From positions 81,964-145,963 of the forward strand of contig JAFKDC010000014.1 in the NCBI GenBank assembly GCA_017255395.1: a stretch of DNA of 64,000 nt, read 5' to 3'. The translations under genes were made by a program, and so were the position numbers. The DNA comes from Enemella evansiae (GTDB lineage Bacteria; Pseudomonadota; Alphaproteobacteria; Rhodobacterales; Rhodobacteraceae). The notes under the pieces are model-generated. The model saw only the letters and a program-made list of their open reading frames with translations, made no database searches and was not told where the DNA came from. Shown here in pieces: positions 43,963 through 53,030 of this stretch (positions are counted from its first letter, which is position 1; each line of letters opens with the position of its first letter).

Positions 43963-44496
43963 TCAGACCTGCTTGCTGACCTGCGTGAATTCCAGCTCCA
44001 CCGGGGTCTCGCGGCCGAAGATCGACACCGCGACGCGCAGGCGGGCGTTGTCCTCGTCGACACCCTCGACCATGCCGTCGAAGCCTTCGAAGGGGCCGTC
44101 GTTGACCTTGACCTTCTCGCCGATCTCGAAGTGGATGAGGATCTTCGGCGTCTCTTCGTTTTCCTGCACGCGGCCGAGGATCGCCTCGACCTCGGCGTCG
44201 CGCATCGGCATCGGGCGCCCCTGCGGACCAAGGAAACCGGTCACGCGGTTGATCGAGTTCACGAGGTGATAGCCCTGATCGGACATTTCCATGTGCACCA
44301 GCACGTAACCGGGCATGAAGCGCCGCTCGGTCGTGACCTTCTTGCCGCGCCGGACCTCGATCACCTCTTCGGTGGGCACCAGAACCTCGTCGATCTGATC
44401 GTGAAGGTTCTGCTCTTCCACCGCTGTCCGGATCTGTTCTGCGATCTTCTTCTCGAAGTTCGAGAGGACGCTGACCGAGTACCACCGCTTTGCCAT
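43963..44496 (-). CDS. nusG: Transcription termination/antitermination protein NusG
   Basis: 177 residues. The N-terminal NGN domain (KRWYSVSVLSNFEKKIAEQIR and RRFMPGYVLVHMEMSD) binds RNA polymerase; the C-terminal KOW domain (GEKVKVNDGPFEGFDGMVEGVDEDNARLRV) binds S10 or Rho. The start at 44496 (MAKRWYSVSV) is canonical; the frame to 44616 is not supported. It lies 488 bases after secE, an unusually wide gap for this pair. Confidence 0.97.
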   Translation of the reverse strand: MAKRWYSVSVLSNFEKKIAEQIRTAVEEQNLHDQIDEVLVPTEEVIEVRRGKKVTTERRFMPGYVLVHMEMSDQGYHLVNSINRVTGFLGPQGRPMPMRDAEVEAILGRVQENEETPKILIHFEIGEKVKVNDGPFEGFDGMVEGVDEDNARLRVAVSIFGRETPVELEFTQVSKQV

Positions 44497-44984
44497 GTGT
44501 TGATGCCTTCGCTTCCAGATGCCCACTGCGGGGCCCGCCAAAAAGAAAATCGGCGCGCAACTCTCGTGCGCGCCTGACGTTTGAGGCTGCATAAAGGCTG
44601 TGCCGAGCCATTGCAAGACCGTCTCGTATGCACAGGTGCCTCGGGTCCGGTCCGAAGCGCCCTGCGTGGCGCCAGCGCGATGTGCCTGGCGCGGGTGATA
44701 CCCTGCCCGCGAATAGCGCCGGGCCGGTCCTGATCGAGGACCCAGGGGCGATTCGCCGCGACAAGGGGGGCGCCACGGGCAGCGCTTCAGATGTTCGCGA
44801 CGGCAACCGTCAGGCCGTCGCGGCGGACCATGGACAGCCGTCCCGCACCCGAAAGCCCCCGCCCTGCCTTTTCACACGGCAAGTCTGAAGGGGGCCAACC
44901 CCGGCCCGCTCCAAGGTAGATCAAGCTCCAAGGTAGATCAAGAAGGGCCGTAAGCCCCCAAAAGCCCGAGCCGGAGCCCCGAGC
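44497..44984. other. 488-base gap between secE and nusG
   Basis: No gene is supported. secE and nusG usually lie within tens of bases. The gap contains a 17-base tandem duplication (44908-44941) near the secE stop and no repeat of the dispersed family. A separate promoter for nusG is likely here. Confidence 0.55.
44908..44941. repeat. 17-base perfect tandem duplication
   Basis: GCTCCAAGGTAGATCAA occurs twice in direct succession, 44 bases after the secE stop. A recent slippage event is the simplest origin. Confidence 0.8.
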
Positions 44985-45179
44985 TCAGCCGAGAAGATCG
45001 AAGAGGCCCTGAAGGCCGGTGCGGATCAGGATGTCGACCACGGCAAAGAAAATCGCCGTCAGGGTCGCCATGATGAACACCATGATGGTGGTCAGGATCA
45101 CTTCGCGCCGCGTCGGCCATACGATCTTGGCCACCTCGGCGCGGGTCTGCTGGATGAACTGGACCGGATTGGTGGCCAT
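44985..45179 (-). CDS. secE: Preprotein translocase subunit SecE
   Basis: 64 residues: FIQQTRAEVAKIVWPTRREV (the amphipathic helix with the conserved WPTR) and one C-terminal membrane helix. It clamps SecY in the inner membrane. The start at 45179 (MATNPVQFIQQ) is canonical; the longer frame to 46049 is a shadow of the exported-protein gene on the other strand. Confidence 0.95.
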   Translation of the reverse strand: MATNPVQFIQQTRAEVAKIVWPTRREVILTTIMVFIMATLTAIFFAVVDILIRTGLQGLFDLLG

Positions 45180-45419
45180 TGCTCTGTTGTCCTCGTTTCG
45201 GGATCGCGGTTCGGGCTTACCTACGCCCGCGGGCGCCGTTTGACAAGGTTTGACGCCCGGCCCCGCGCCCTTTCCCTGACCGCATCCCGGCGCCGCGCGA
45301 TCACGCCGCCGTGAGAGCCTTTCCGCAGAACGCTCGGAACGCTTTAGCCACGGGAGGTGTTTGTGCACCAGACAGGCGGGCAGCTTGCCCCGCCAAGAGA
45401 CAGGAACAGGAGAGTAACA

Positions 45420-45995
45420 ATGAAACGCTTGTTTGCCGGTACCGCCCTCGCAGCCGTCCTTGCAACCGGGGCCTTCGCCGCCACCGAAGAAGAGATGACG
45501 GCAATCCAGGAATATGCACCCAATGTCGATGTATCGACGATGTCCGAACAGCAGATCGACGCCGTCATGAATGTCATCCACGGCAGCGACAGCGAAGGTG
45601 AGAAGAGCGCCAAGATCTTGGCCCTCGTGGGCGAAGCCGGTGACAACACCGTGGTCTCCGAAGTGTCCTCGGGCCAGCTGGCGCGCCTGCAACAGTATGC
45701 GCCAGAGCTGGATTTCACCGGGATCACCGCCTCCGAGCTCGAGCAGGCGCTGAACCTGATCGACAGCGCCGACAGCAAGGGCGAAGCGCTCGCCCAGTTG
45801 CGCAACTACTCGACCAACTCGGTCAGCGAGGCCCCCTCGGCCGCGCCTTTCACCGAAGCCGAGCTGAGCCAGATCGCGGCTGCGGCGCCGGATCTCGACC
45901 CGATGACGCTGAGCGTCGAGCAGCGCGCCGAACTGCAGGCCGCTCTGGCCACCGGCGACAGCGAGGAAATCATGCGCGTCACCGACAGCTTCTGA
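45420..45995 (+). CDS. Exported protein with three copies of an ~45-residue repeat, function unknown
   Basis: 191 residues. A signal peptide ends at GAFA-ATEEE (about residue 20), giving a periplasmic or secreted mature protein. The mature part is three tandem units of about 48 residues, each with the pattern [I/L]-x3-AP-x-[V/L]D-x3-[L/I/M][S/T]-x-Q-x4-ALN[I/L]I-x-S-x-D-S-x-G-E. Unit 1 holds EYAPNVDVSTM, unit 2 QYAPELDFTGI, unit 3 AAAPDLDPMTL. Each looks like a three-helix bundle. Two single-unit paralogues lie at 47605 and 47940. It is monocistronic, on the strand opposite to secE and tRNA-Trp, with AGGAG upstream and a strong terminator downstream. I do not recognise a named domain. Confidence 0.85.
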   Translation: MKRLFAGTALAAVLATGAFAATEEEMTAIQEYAPNVDVSTMSEQQIDAVMNVIHGSDSEGEKSAKILALVGEAGDNTVVSEVSSGQLARLQQYAPELDFTGITASELEQALNLIDSADSKGEALAQLRNYSTNSVSEAPSAAPFTEAELSQIAAAAPDLDPMTLSVEQRAELQAALATGDSEEIMRVTDSF

Positions 45996-46019
45996 TCGGC
46001 TGCGCGCGACGAACGACGG

Positions 46020-46046
46020 AAAGGGCTGCCTTCGGGCGGCCCTTTT
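46020..46046 (+). terminator. Terminator after the three-repeat exported protein
   Basis: AAGGGCTGCC-TTCG-GGCGGCCCTT followed by TTC: a 10-bp stem with one G-U pair and a TTCG tetraloop, 25 bases after the stop. Confidence 0.85.
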
Positions 46047-46102
46047 CACGTGCGGACACAGGCGGAACTGCGGGGCGCGCGCCGGGTCTGAATTTTGGGA
46101 AG

Positions 46103-46178
46103 TGGCAGGGGCAGCAGGGTTCGAACCCGCGACCTACGGTTTTGGAGACCGTCGCTCTACCAGCTGAGCTATACCCCT
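46103..46178 (-). tRNA. tRNA-Trp (CCA)
   Basis: Minus strand: acceptor AGGGGTA, anticodon stem ACGGT/ACCGT around CTCCAAA giving CCA, T arm GCGGG-TTCGAAC-CCTGC, and an encoded CCA. It lies upstream of secE on the same strand, as in many proteobacteria, but with a divergent gene between. Confidence 0.95.
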
Positions 46179-46235
46179 AAGGCCGGTGCCCCGTTTACGA
46201 AAGCGCCCGGCGCTTTGCAAGCGGGAAAACGCGCC

Positions 46236-47231
46236 TCAGATCCAGCGCATCTTTCGCAGCAGCCATAGCTGCGCCAGCCCGATCGCCAGCAGCGCCGCGC
46301 AGAACCCCCAGAAGGCCCATGACGTGTGTGCGCCCGGCATGCCGCCGGTGTTGATGCCGAAAAGCCCGGTCAGGAAGCCCAGCGGCAGGAAGATCGCGGA
46401 CAGGATCGACAGGAGGTACATATTGCGGTTCAGGCGCTCGTCCCGGACGCCCTGCAATTCGTCCCGCACAAGCGCCATGCGGTCGCGCATCGCGTCGGCG
46501 TCTTCGACCATCCGCTCCAGCGCGTCCTGCTCTTCGGCCAGCTCGCGCCGCGCTTCCTGTTGCAGCCATGGCACCGGCCCGCCCTGCAACACCCGCAAGA
46601 CATCGCGCTGCGGCGCGAGGTGGCGGCGCAGGATGACAGAGCGGCGGCGCAGTTCGACAAGCCGCGTCCGCAGGTCGTCGGGAATGCTGTCGAAGAGGAT
46701 CTCTTCCTCGATGCGGTCGGCCGCTTCTTCCAGCTGGCGCCAGAAGCCTTCGATCCGAAGGTTGAGCAGCTCGGCAAGGCGCACGAGGAAAGCAGCCGGA
46801 TCGCGCGGCCCCCGGCCCTGCGTCAGTTCCTCCGAGATCTCCTCGATGGCGCGCACCCGGCGCATCGACAGGCTGACGATCCGGTGCGGATCGATCCAGA
46901 GCCGAACCGAGACCATGTCCTCGGGGTCCTCCCCTTCGATCGTGTTCAGCCCCCGCAGGATCAGCACCAGCCCCTCGCCGAAGCGGGTGGCGCGCGGGCG
47001 TGTCTCTTCCGCCAGCAGCCCCTCGACGGCGTTCGGGTCGAGATAGGATAACGTCTGCACGATCCACGACGCGGCGTCGGGATGCTGGGCGCGCAGATGC
47101 ACCCAGCCCAGCGTGTCGGATTGCAGCACGGCCGGCGCCTCGGCGGGCGGCAGCGCGGCCCCGGCGGTTGGACCGTCGAGGATATGGGCACAGGCAAGCA
47201 GGCCCTCGGGGTGGGGAACAAGCGTGGTCAT
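46236..47231 (-). CDS. zntB: CorA-family zinc/divalent cation transporter, ZntB-like
   Basis: 331 residues. A large N-terminal cytoplasmic domain leads into a long helix and two C-terminal membrane helices, with the signature NMYLLSILSAIFLPLGFLTGLFGINTGGMPG. The GIN motif with GGMPG is closer to ZntB than to CorA (GMN). ZntB moves zinc and other divalent cations across the inner membrane. It is monocistronic and divergent from the small exported-protein pair. Confidence 0.9.
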   Translation of the reverse strand: MTTLVPHPEGLLACAHILDGPTAGAALPPAEAPAVLQSDTLGWVHLRAQHPDAASWIVQTLSYLDPNAVEGLLAEETRPRATRFGEGLVLILRGLNTIEGEDPEDMVSVRLWIDPHRIVSLSMRRVRAIEEISEELTQGRGPRDPAAFLVRLAELLNLRIEGFWRQLEEAADRIEEEILFDSIPDDLRTRLVELRRRSVILRRHLAPQRDVLRVLQGGPVPWLQQEARRELAEEQDALERMVEDADAMRDRMALVRDELQGVRDERLNRNMYLLSILSAIFLPLGFLTGLFGINTGGMPGAHTSWAFWGFCAALLAIGLAQLWLLRKMRWI

Positions 47232-47604
47232 GCGGCAGAATTAGTACAGCGATCCTGACGGGAAAGCTGAATTGTCGCCTGTGCATTTTCGCACAATCAG
47301 GGCCACAAAGACGTGACCGGACCACCGCCAACAACCCGCCTCACGCAAGATCACGGCGGCGTGACCGCCCGGATTTGATCTCAGATCACAGCCGGGTTGA
47401 CGCGCACTTTTTCTGCGCGAAATCGCACAGACAGCGTTAGAGAAATTCGGCATTCAAGCCCACATTCGCGTGACCAATCCGAGATTACCTCGTGATTTCA
47501 AATCCCTGAAGCGCATCCCTAAATCTTCTTCACCGCCGCACAGAGCGGCTCCGGAAAGACCCGAGGCAGACATGCAGCGGGACCGCTCATAAAGGAAAAG
47601 ACAC
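47232..47604. other. 373-base divergent gap between zntB and the exported-protein pair
   Basis: No gene is supported. It is AT-richer than average and must contain promoters for zntB and for the paralogous pair. Confidence 0.5.
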
Positions 47605-47832
47605 ATGAAAACGCTCATCGCTTCCACCGCCCTCGCCCTCGCAGCCCTGACCGGCGCAGCCCATGCGGCAGGCACCGTCTCGGCGGTGGAACGGGCCGAG
47701 ATCGAACGCGCCGCGCCCTTCGTCGACGCAGACACGTTGTCCTTCGCACAGGCCCAGACCGCGCTGAACATCATCCACTCCAGCGACAACCTGGGCGAAG
47801 TCCAGACCAAGCTGCGCAGCATCCTGCGCTGA
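47605..47832 (+). CDS. Small exported protein, single repeat unit (paralogue 1)
   Basis: 75 residues. A signal peptide MKTLIASTALALAALTGAAHA precedes one unit: IERAAPFVDADTLSFAQAQ then TALNIIHSSDNLGEVQTKLR. The same unit occurs three times in the protein at 45420 and once in the next gene. The ribosome-binding site AAAGGAAAAG is well placed, 7 bases before the ATG. Likely periplasmic or secreted. Function is unknown. Confidence 0.8.
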   Translation: MKTLIASTALALAALTGAAHAAGTVSAVERAEIERAAPFVDADTLSFAQAQTALNIIHSSDNLGEVQTKLRSILR

Positions 47833-47939
47833 CCCCAATGGCGGCGCGGACCGTTTCGCGCCGCTCCGCACCGCCGCCTCGCGCGGCCTCCCTGTCACCG
47901 GATGCCACCGGCACCGGACCATTCGAAAAGGAAACCGAC

Positions 47940-48167
47940 ATGAAAACGCTGATCGCAACCACCGCCCTCGCCCTTGCAACCCTGACCGGCGCCGCACAGG
48001 CTCAGGGCTCGGTCTCGACCGCCGAAATGCAGCAGATCGAGAACTTCATGCCCGGCGTCGACGCCTCCTCGCTGACCTATGCCGAGGCCCAGACCGCGCT
48101 GAACATCATCGCATCGAGCGACTCCAAGGGTGAAGCCCAGAGCAAGCTGCGCGCCATCCTGCGCTAA
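47940..48167 (+). CDS. Small exported protein, single repeat unit (paralogue 2)
   Basis: 75 residues, the same length as paralogue 1. The signal peptide MKTLIATTALALATLTGAAQA is nearly identical, and the unit reads IENFMPGVDASSLTYAEAQ then TALNIIASSDSKGEAQSKLR. The spacing of 107 bases and similar ribosome-binding site (AAAAGGAAACC) suggest tandem duplication. A terminator follows, so the two genes likely share an mRNA. Confidence 0.8.
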   Translation: MKTLIATTALALATLTGAAQAQGSVSTAEMQQIENFMPGVDASSLTYAEAQTALNIIASSDSKGEAQSKLRAILR

Positions 48168-48220
48168 GCCGAGGGCGGTGCAGGCCCTCGCGGCCCGCGC
48201 CGGATAAACGCCATGACGTT

Positions 48221-48252
48221 CGGGGCCTGCGGATCATCCGCGGGCCCCGTTT
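48221..48252 (+). terminator. Terminator after the exported-protein pair
   Basis: CGGGGCCTGCGG and CCGCGGGCCCCG pair (one G-U) around a short loop, followed by TTTC. It lies 54 bases after the second gene. Confidence 0.75.
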
Positions 48253-48427
48253 CATGCCGGACAGAGGGGATGTGCGGCCCCCCCCGGCTGGATCGGGATA
48301 GCCGGCCAGGTACAGACATCGCCTGCCGTAGTCGTCACACCGCGCACCGCCCGTCACAGACCCGACGGGCACAGGTCCCTGCGGCCTGCACGTCAAAGCG
48401 CTTGATTGCAGCCCCGCGAGCCAGCAA

Positions 48428-49111
48428 TCAGACTGGGGTCAGGTGCCCCGCATCCAGCTTCAGCGTCCGGTCCATCTGCGCCGCAAGCTCAAGGTTGTGG
48501 GTCGCGATCACGGCGGACAGTCCGGTTTCGCGGACCAGCGTCATCAGCGCCCCGAAGACCCGGGCCGAGGTTTCGGGGTCGAGGTTCCCTGTCGGCTCGT
48601 CCGCCAGCAGAAGCCGAGGCTCGTTCGCCATGGCCCGACAGAAGGCGACACGCTGCTGTTCCCCGCCGGACAGGGCCGCGGGCCGGTGGTCTTCCCGGTG
48701 CGCAATGCCTACCGTGTCAAGCAGCGCCCGCGCCCGCTTCTCTGCCGCGCCCCGCGCCACGCCGTTGGCGAGCTGCGGCAGCACGATGTTTTCCAGCGCC
48801 GTGAACTCCGGCAGCAGGTGGTGGAACTGGTAGACAAAGCCCAGCTCGGCCCGGCGCACGGCGGTGCGCCTGCGGTCTGGCTTGCCCTGCATCTCTTCGC
48901 CGCCGATGGCCACCGTCCCGGCATCGGGCACATCCAGCAGCCCGGCGATGTGCAGCAGCGTCGACTTGCCCGCCCCAGAGGGCGCCACCAGCGCCACCAC
49001 CTCGCCGCGCGAGACCTCCAGCGCGGCGCCCTTCAGGACATGGATTTCCCCGGGTGTGCCGCGTTTGTAGAATTTTTCGACGCCGGACAGGCGCAGGACG
49101 GGATCACTCAT
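48428..49111 (-). CDS. lolD: Lipoprotein-releasing ABC transporter ATP-binding protein LolD
   Basis: 227 residues. Walker [10 protein letters not shown] (41-49), signature [16 protein letters not shown] near 140, Walker [13 protein letters not shown] and a H-loop ATHNLELA. The LolCDE complex extracts outer-membrane lipoproteins from the inner membrane. The Walker A begins with A-P rather than the usual G-P/x-G, which is common in the Lol subgroup. The ATG overlaps the lolC/E stop. Confidence 0.94.
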   Translation of the reverse strand: MSDPVLRLSGVEKFYKRGTPGEIHVLKGAALEVSRGEVVALVAPSGAGKSTLLHIAGLLDVPDAGTVAIGGEEMQGKPDRRRTAVRRAELGFVYQFHHLLPEFTALENIVLPQLANGVARGAAEKRARALLDTVGIAHREDHRPAALSGGEQQRVAFCRAMANEPRLLLADEPTGNLDPETSARVFGALMTLVRETGLSAVIATHNLELAAQMDRTLKLDAGHLTPV

Positions 49112-50390
49112 AGCGCAGCGCCTCTACCGGGTTCATCCGGGCCGCGCGGCGCGCCGGAAAGATCGTGACGATGAAGGACAGCCCCAACGACAGGCCCACG
49201 GCGGACAGCACATCGCCCAGTTGCAGCTTGGCGGGCAGCGCGTAGATGCCACGGATCGACGGATCCCAGACGCCGCCGCCCGACAGGTAGTTCACCGCCG
49301 CGAAGATCGGGTCGATGTAGATGGCGAAGAGGCATCCCAGGATCACCCCGAACAGCGTCCCGAACAGGCCCGTGAAAGAGCCGCAGATGAAGAAGACCCG
49401 CAGGACAGAACCTTCGGTCAGCCCCATGGTGCGCAGGATGCCGATATCGCGGCCCTTGTTCTTGACCAGCATGATCAGCCCCGAGACGATGTTCATCGTG
49501 GCGATCAGCACCAGCACCGAGAGGATCACGAACATCACGTTGTCCTCGATTTCCAGCGCCCTGAGGAAGCCGCCCGATGCGTCCTGCCATGTCCAGATGA
49601 TCGCCCCCGGCCCCGCCGCCTGCCCCACGGCAGAGGCATAGCGCTCTGCCGCTTCCGGGTCGTCGACGATGACCTCCAACTCGTCGGCCACGTCCTCGCG
49701 GTTGAAATACAGCTGCGCCTCCTCGAAGGGCATGTAGACCCGCACCCGGTCGATGTCGTAGCGCCCGGCCGAGAAGATGTAGGTGACATCGTAGGATTTC
49801 ACGCGGGGGCTGACCCCGAAGGCCGTCTTCACCCCGTTGGGCGAGATCACCTTGACGGTGTCGCCCAGTCCCACGCCAAGGATCTGCGCGACGCCAGAGC
49901 CGATGGCGATGCCCGCGCCGAAGTCGTCCAGCGATCCGACGCCGGTTGCGGGATCGGCGATGCGCGGGATCTGGCGCAAATCGTCCAGCGCGATGCCATG
50001 CACCTCGATGCCGGCATTGTTGCCATTGGCATTGGCCATGACCTGCCCCTTGACCAGCGGCGCCACGCGCACGACACCCTCGACCGCGCGCACCCGCTCG
50101 GCCATGGTGTGATAGTCCGGCAGGGTCCGCACCATCTGCCCAGTCTCGTTCTGGTGCTGGACATGGTAGACCGTCAGATGCGCGTTCGAGCCAAGGATCG
50201 TGTCCACGAATTCCGCGCGAAACCCGGACCTGACGGCCAGGGTGGCGATCAGGGCAAAAACCGCCAGCGTGATGCCGATCAGGCTGATCCAGGTCATCAC
50301 CGACACGCCCCCTTCGGCGCGCTTGGCGCGCAGGTAGCGCCAGGCGATCATCCATTCGAAGGTCGCGAAGGGCGGGGGCGTGCGCGTCAT
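49104..50390 (-). CDS. lolC: Lipoprotein-releasing ABC transporter permease LolC/LolE
   Basis: 428 residues. An N-terminal helix ([26 protein letters not shown]) precedes a large periplasmic MacB-type domain. Three C-terminal helices carry the FtsX core ([35 protein letters not shown]) and a final [16 protein letters not shown]. Only one permease gene is present, so the complex may be a LolC/E homodimer or hybrid (sometimes called LolF). I start at ATG 50390; the TTG at 50408 is less likely. It is coupled to lolD. Confidence 0.92.
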   Translation of the reverse strand: MTRTPPPFATFEWMIAWRYLRAKRAEGGVSVMTWISLIGITLAVFALIATLAVRSGFRAEFVDTILGSNAHLTVYHVQHQNETGQMVRTLPDYHTMAERVRAVEGVVRVAPLVKGQVMANANGNNAGIEVHGIALDDLRQIPRIADPATGVGSLDDFGAGIAIGSGVAQILGVGLGDTVKVISPNGVKTAFGVSPRVKSYDVTYIFSAGRYDIDRVRVYMPFEEAQLYFNREDVADELEVIVDDPEAAERYASAVGQAAGPGAIIWTWQDASGGFLRALEIEDNVMFVILSVLVLIATMNIVSGLIMLVKNKGRDIGILRTMGLTEGSVLRVFFICGSFTGLFGTLFGVILGCLFAIYIDPIFAAVNYLSGGGVWDPSIRGIYALPAKLQLGDVLSAVGLSLGLSFIVTIFPARRAARMNPVEALRYE

Positions 50391-50494
50391 GGGGGGCTTT
50401 CGGATCAAGGGTCTGCTCGCGGCGGAAACTGGCCTTTTGCCGCGACCGGGTCAAGTTGTGCCGGGACGGAATGGCGACAACCAGCGGAGATCCC

Positions 50495-51130
50495 ATGAAC
50501 ATCCTCGTGATCGGCGCGACCCGCGGCATCGGCCGCGCGGTCATGACAACGGCTCTGGCGCAGGGCCACCGCGTCCGGGCCTTCGCCCGCAGCGCCGCCG
50601 ACCTGCCCCCCGCCGAGGGACTGGAGCCATGGCCCGGCGACGCCACCGACACCGCCGATCTCGGGCGCGCGCTCGCGGATCAGGACGCGGTGGTCATGGC
50701 GCTCGGCATCAAGGAAAGCCTCGCCATGCTCTGGCGCCCGGTAACGTTGTTTTCCGAGGCCACGCAGGCACTTGTACCCCTGATGGAGGCGCAGGGCCCG
50801 CGCCGCCTGATCGCCGTCACCGGCATCGGCGCGGGCGACAGCGCCGCCGCGCTCTCCGGCCCCGAACGGCTCGGCCACCGGGTGATCTTCTCGCAGCCCT
50901 ACCGCGACAAGACCCGGCAGGAAGAGATCATCCGCGCCTCGACGCTCGACTGGACTCTGATCCGCCCGACGATCCTGACGCACAACCGCGCCTCGCACCG
51001 CTACCGGGTGTTGACCGACCCCGGGGATTGGCGCATGGGCGTGATCAGCCGCGCCGATGTGGCCGATTACATCCTGCGCGCGCTCGGGGACGACACGACC
51101 ATCGGCACAGCCCCCGTCCTTGCCCGCTGA
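50495..51130 (+). CDS. NAD(P)-binding protein, atypical SDR/NmrA-like
   Basis: 211 residues. The N-terminal Rossmann loop is NILVIGATRGIGRAV (residues 2-16), and the IIRASTLDWTLIRPTIL segment near 150 is typical of NAD(P)-binding, NmrA-like atypical SDRs. The catalytic Tyr-x3-Lys is not clear, so it may sense or bind cofactor rather than be a classical dehydrogenase. The start at 50495 follows AGCGGAGATCCC. Divergent from lolC. Confidence 0.82.
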   Translation: MNILVIGATRGIGRAVMTTALAQGHRVRAFARSAADLPPAEGLEPWPGDATDTADLGRALADQDAVVMALGIKESLAMLWRPVTLFSEATQALVPLMEAQGPRRLIAVTGIGAGDSAAALSGPERLGHRVIFSQPYRDKTRQEEIIRASTLDWTLIRPTILTHNRASHRYRVLTDPGDWRMGVISRADVADYILRALGDDTTIGTAPVLAR

Positions 51131-51186
51131 GCCCCGCGCAGACGACCGGCCGCCGCGCCAAGGCTCCGCCCCTCTCCGCCTCCTCC

Positions 51187-51219
51187 CTTCTTTGGTTTCG
51201 AAAAGACTTCGGCGGGAGG
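51187..51219 (+). repeat. Dispersed intergenic element, copy 12
   Basis: CTTCTTTGGTTTCG followed by AAAAGACTTCGGCGGGAGG. It has lost the AAATACC core but keeps the CTTCTTTGGT start, the GGCGGGAGG end and an exact GGGGCAGAGCCCC stem at 51229-51241, as in copy 2. Confidence 0.55.
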
Positions 51220-51352
51220 CTACGGGCCGGGGCAGAGCCCCTTCCCCGCCAGCCTCCCGCGCTGAGGTTTCCGGGCGCCCCCCTCCCCCTTCACCGCGCC
51301 CCCGGCTCACGCCCCCTTGCGCAAACCGTCAGCCTTGCCATAGTCCGCGCCC

Positions 51353-52459
51353 ATGACCGGACCCCGTTACCCTGATCTCATCGAATCCCTTCCCGCCACC
51401 GTGCCCTTCGTCGGCCCCGAGGTGCAGGAGCGGCAGCGCGGCGCGCCCTTCCGCGCGCGGCTGGGTGCCAACGAAAGCTGTTTCGGCCCCTCGCCCTTTG
51501 CCGTCGCGGCGATGCAGGACGAGGCGGCGGAGATCTGGAAATACGCCGATCCCACCTTCTTCGACCTGCGGGCCGCGCTGGCCGCCCATCTGGACTGCAC
51601 CCCTGCCAATATCGTGCTGGGCGAAGGCATCGACGGGCTCTTGGGCTATATCGTCCGCCTGCTGGTCGCGCCAGGGGATGCGGTCGTCACATCGGACGGC
51701 GCCTACCCGACCTTCAACTACCATGTCTCGGGCTTCGGCGGCACCTTGCACAAGGTGCCCTATCGCGACGACCACGAGGATCTGCCCGCCCTGCTGGACA
51801 AGGCGCGGGAAACCGGGGCGAAGCTGGTCTACCTGTCGAACCCCGACAACCCCATGGGCACCTGGCTGACCGGTGCCCGGATCGAGGCGGCGCTGGACTC
51901 CATCCCCGAGGGCACGGTGCTGGCGCTGGACGAGGCCTATGCCGAGTTCGCCCCCGCCGAGGCCATCCCCCGGATCGCCATCGATGACCCGCGCGTGATC
52001 CGTTTCCGCACCTTTTCCAAGGGCTACGGCATGGCGGGCGCGCGCATCGGCTATGCCTACGGGGCCGAAGAGACGATCCGCGCCTTCGACAAGATCCGCA
52101 ATCACTTCGGCATGAACCGCTTCGCGGTGGCCGGAGCCCTTGCGGCGCTGCACGACCAGACCTGGCTTGCCGAGGTCATCGCGCAGGTCAATGACGCCAA
52201 GGCCCGTCTCGCGGCCATCGCCGCGGACAACGGTTTGAAAGCGCTGCCCTCCGCCACCAATTTCGTGACCGTGGATTGCGGGCGGGACGGCGATTTTGCC
52301 CGAAAGGTTCTGACAGGTCTTATCGAACGGGGCGTTTTCGTGCGCATGCCCTTCGTTGCCCCGCAGGATCGTTGCATCCGCATCAGCACGGGCTTTCCGG
52401 CGGATCTGGACGTGCTGGCCGAATGTCTGCCAGAGGCCCTGCGCGCCGCCGCCTCCTGA
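51353..52459 (+). CDS. Class I/II PLP aminotransferase, HisC-like
   Basis: 368 residues, fold type I. ANESCFGPSPFAVAAM near the N terminus, LSNPDNPMGTW near 160, LDEAYAEFAP near 196 and RTFSKGYGMAGARIGYAYG with the Schiff-base lysine near 223 are all present. This matches histidinol-phosphate aminotransferases and aromatic aminotransferases. It is not beside his genes, so the substrate is open. Monocistronic. Confidence 0.88.
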   Translation: MTGPRYPDLIESLPATVPFVGPEVQERQRGAPFRARLGANESCFGPSPFAVAAMQDEAAEIWKYADPTFFDLRAALAAHLDCTPANIVLGEGIDGLLGYIVRLLVAPGDAVVTSDGAYPTFNYHVSGFGGTLHKVPYRDDHEDLPALLDKARETGAKLVYLSNPDNPMGTWLTGARIEAALDSIPEGTVLALDEAYAEFAPAEAIPRIAIDDPRVIRFRTFSKGYGMAGARIGYAYGAEETIRAFDKIRNHFGMNRFAVAGALAALHDQTWLAEVIAQVNDAKARLAAIAADNGLKALPSATNFVTVDCGRDGDFARKVLTGLIERGVFVRMPFVAPQDRCIRISTGFPADLDVLAECLPEALRAAAS

Positions 52460-52600
52460 CCGGGAGATCGCGGCGTCCCGGGGCCTGTCCTCGCGGGTGT
52501 TCACCGAAAATTCAGCTTTCCACGACAGTGTGACCTGACAAGGCGCGCGGCCGCGCTACCCTTTGCAGTAGCGAGATTGCTGCTGGCTGGGCTCTGACAC

Positions 52601-52819
52601 ATGGAAAAACGTACCCCGCAACCGGTCGAGGATTACATGACTGCCAACATGATCCTGATCTTCGTCAACCTGCTGTGGATCTTCATCGCCTTGTGGTCCT
52701 TTTGGGGGCTTGGGCCGGTGCTGATCCTTGCCGCGGTGCTCAATCACCTGATCACCCGGGTCGCGGTGGCGCGCCGCAACCGCAGCATCGACTGGACCGC
52801 CCCGAAGCCCGATCCCTGA
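52601..52819 (+). CDS. Small single-helix membrane protein, function unknown
   Basis: 72 residues. A hydrophobic helix (about residues 15-48, MILIFVNLLWIFIALWSFWG) is followed by a short basic segment. It may form two helices. A possible RBS is weak. It is separated by 211 bases from the phosphatase gene downstream. Confidence 0.6.
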   Translation: MEKRTPQPVEDYMTANMILIFVNLLWIFIALWSFWGLGPVLILAAVLNHLITRVAVARRNRSIDWTAPKPDP

Positions 52820-53030
52820 CCCGGTGCCCCGTCCCATGGCGGCCCCTCTCCATGGCTACAGGGGCCGCCAGGGTCGACATCGTCCAAGGCCCCTTCGACA
52901 AAGACCCGGCCCCGGCAAGCCCCGCAATTGTGCGGCATCGCCTGCGCAGGCGCGCAGATGCCGACCCGCTTGCTGGACAGCCCCGGCTTTGCCGCGTACA
53001 CCGCGCCCCTGAAGCACGGGAACGCAGGTT

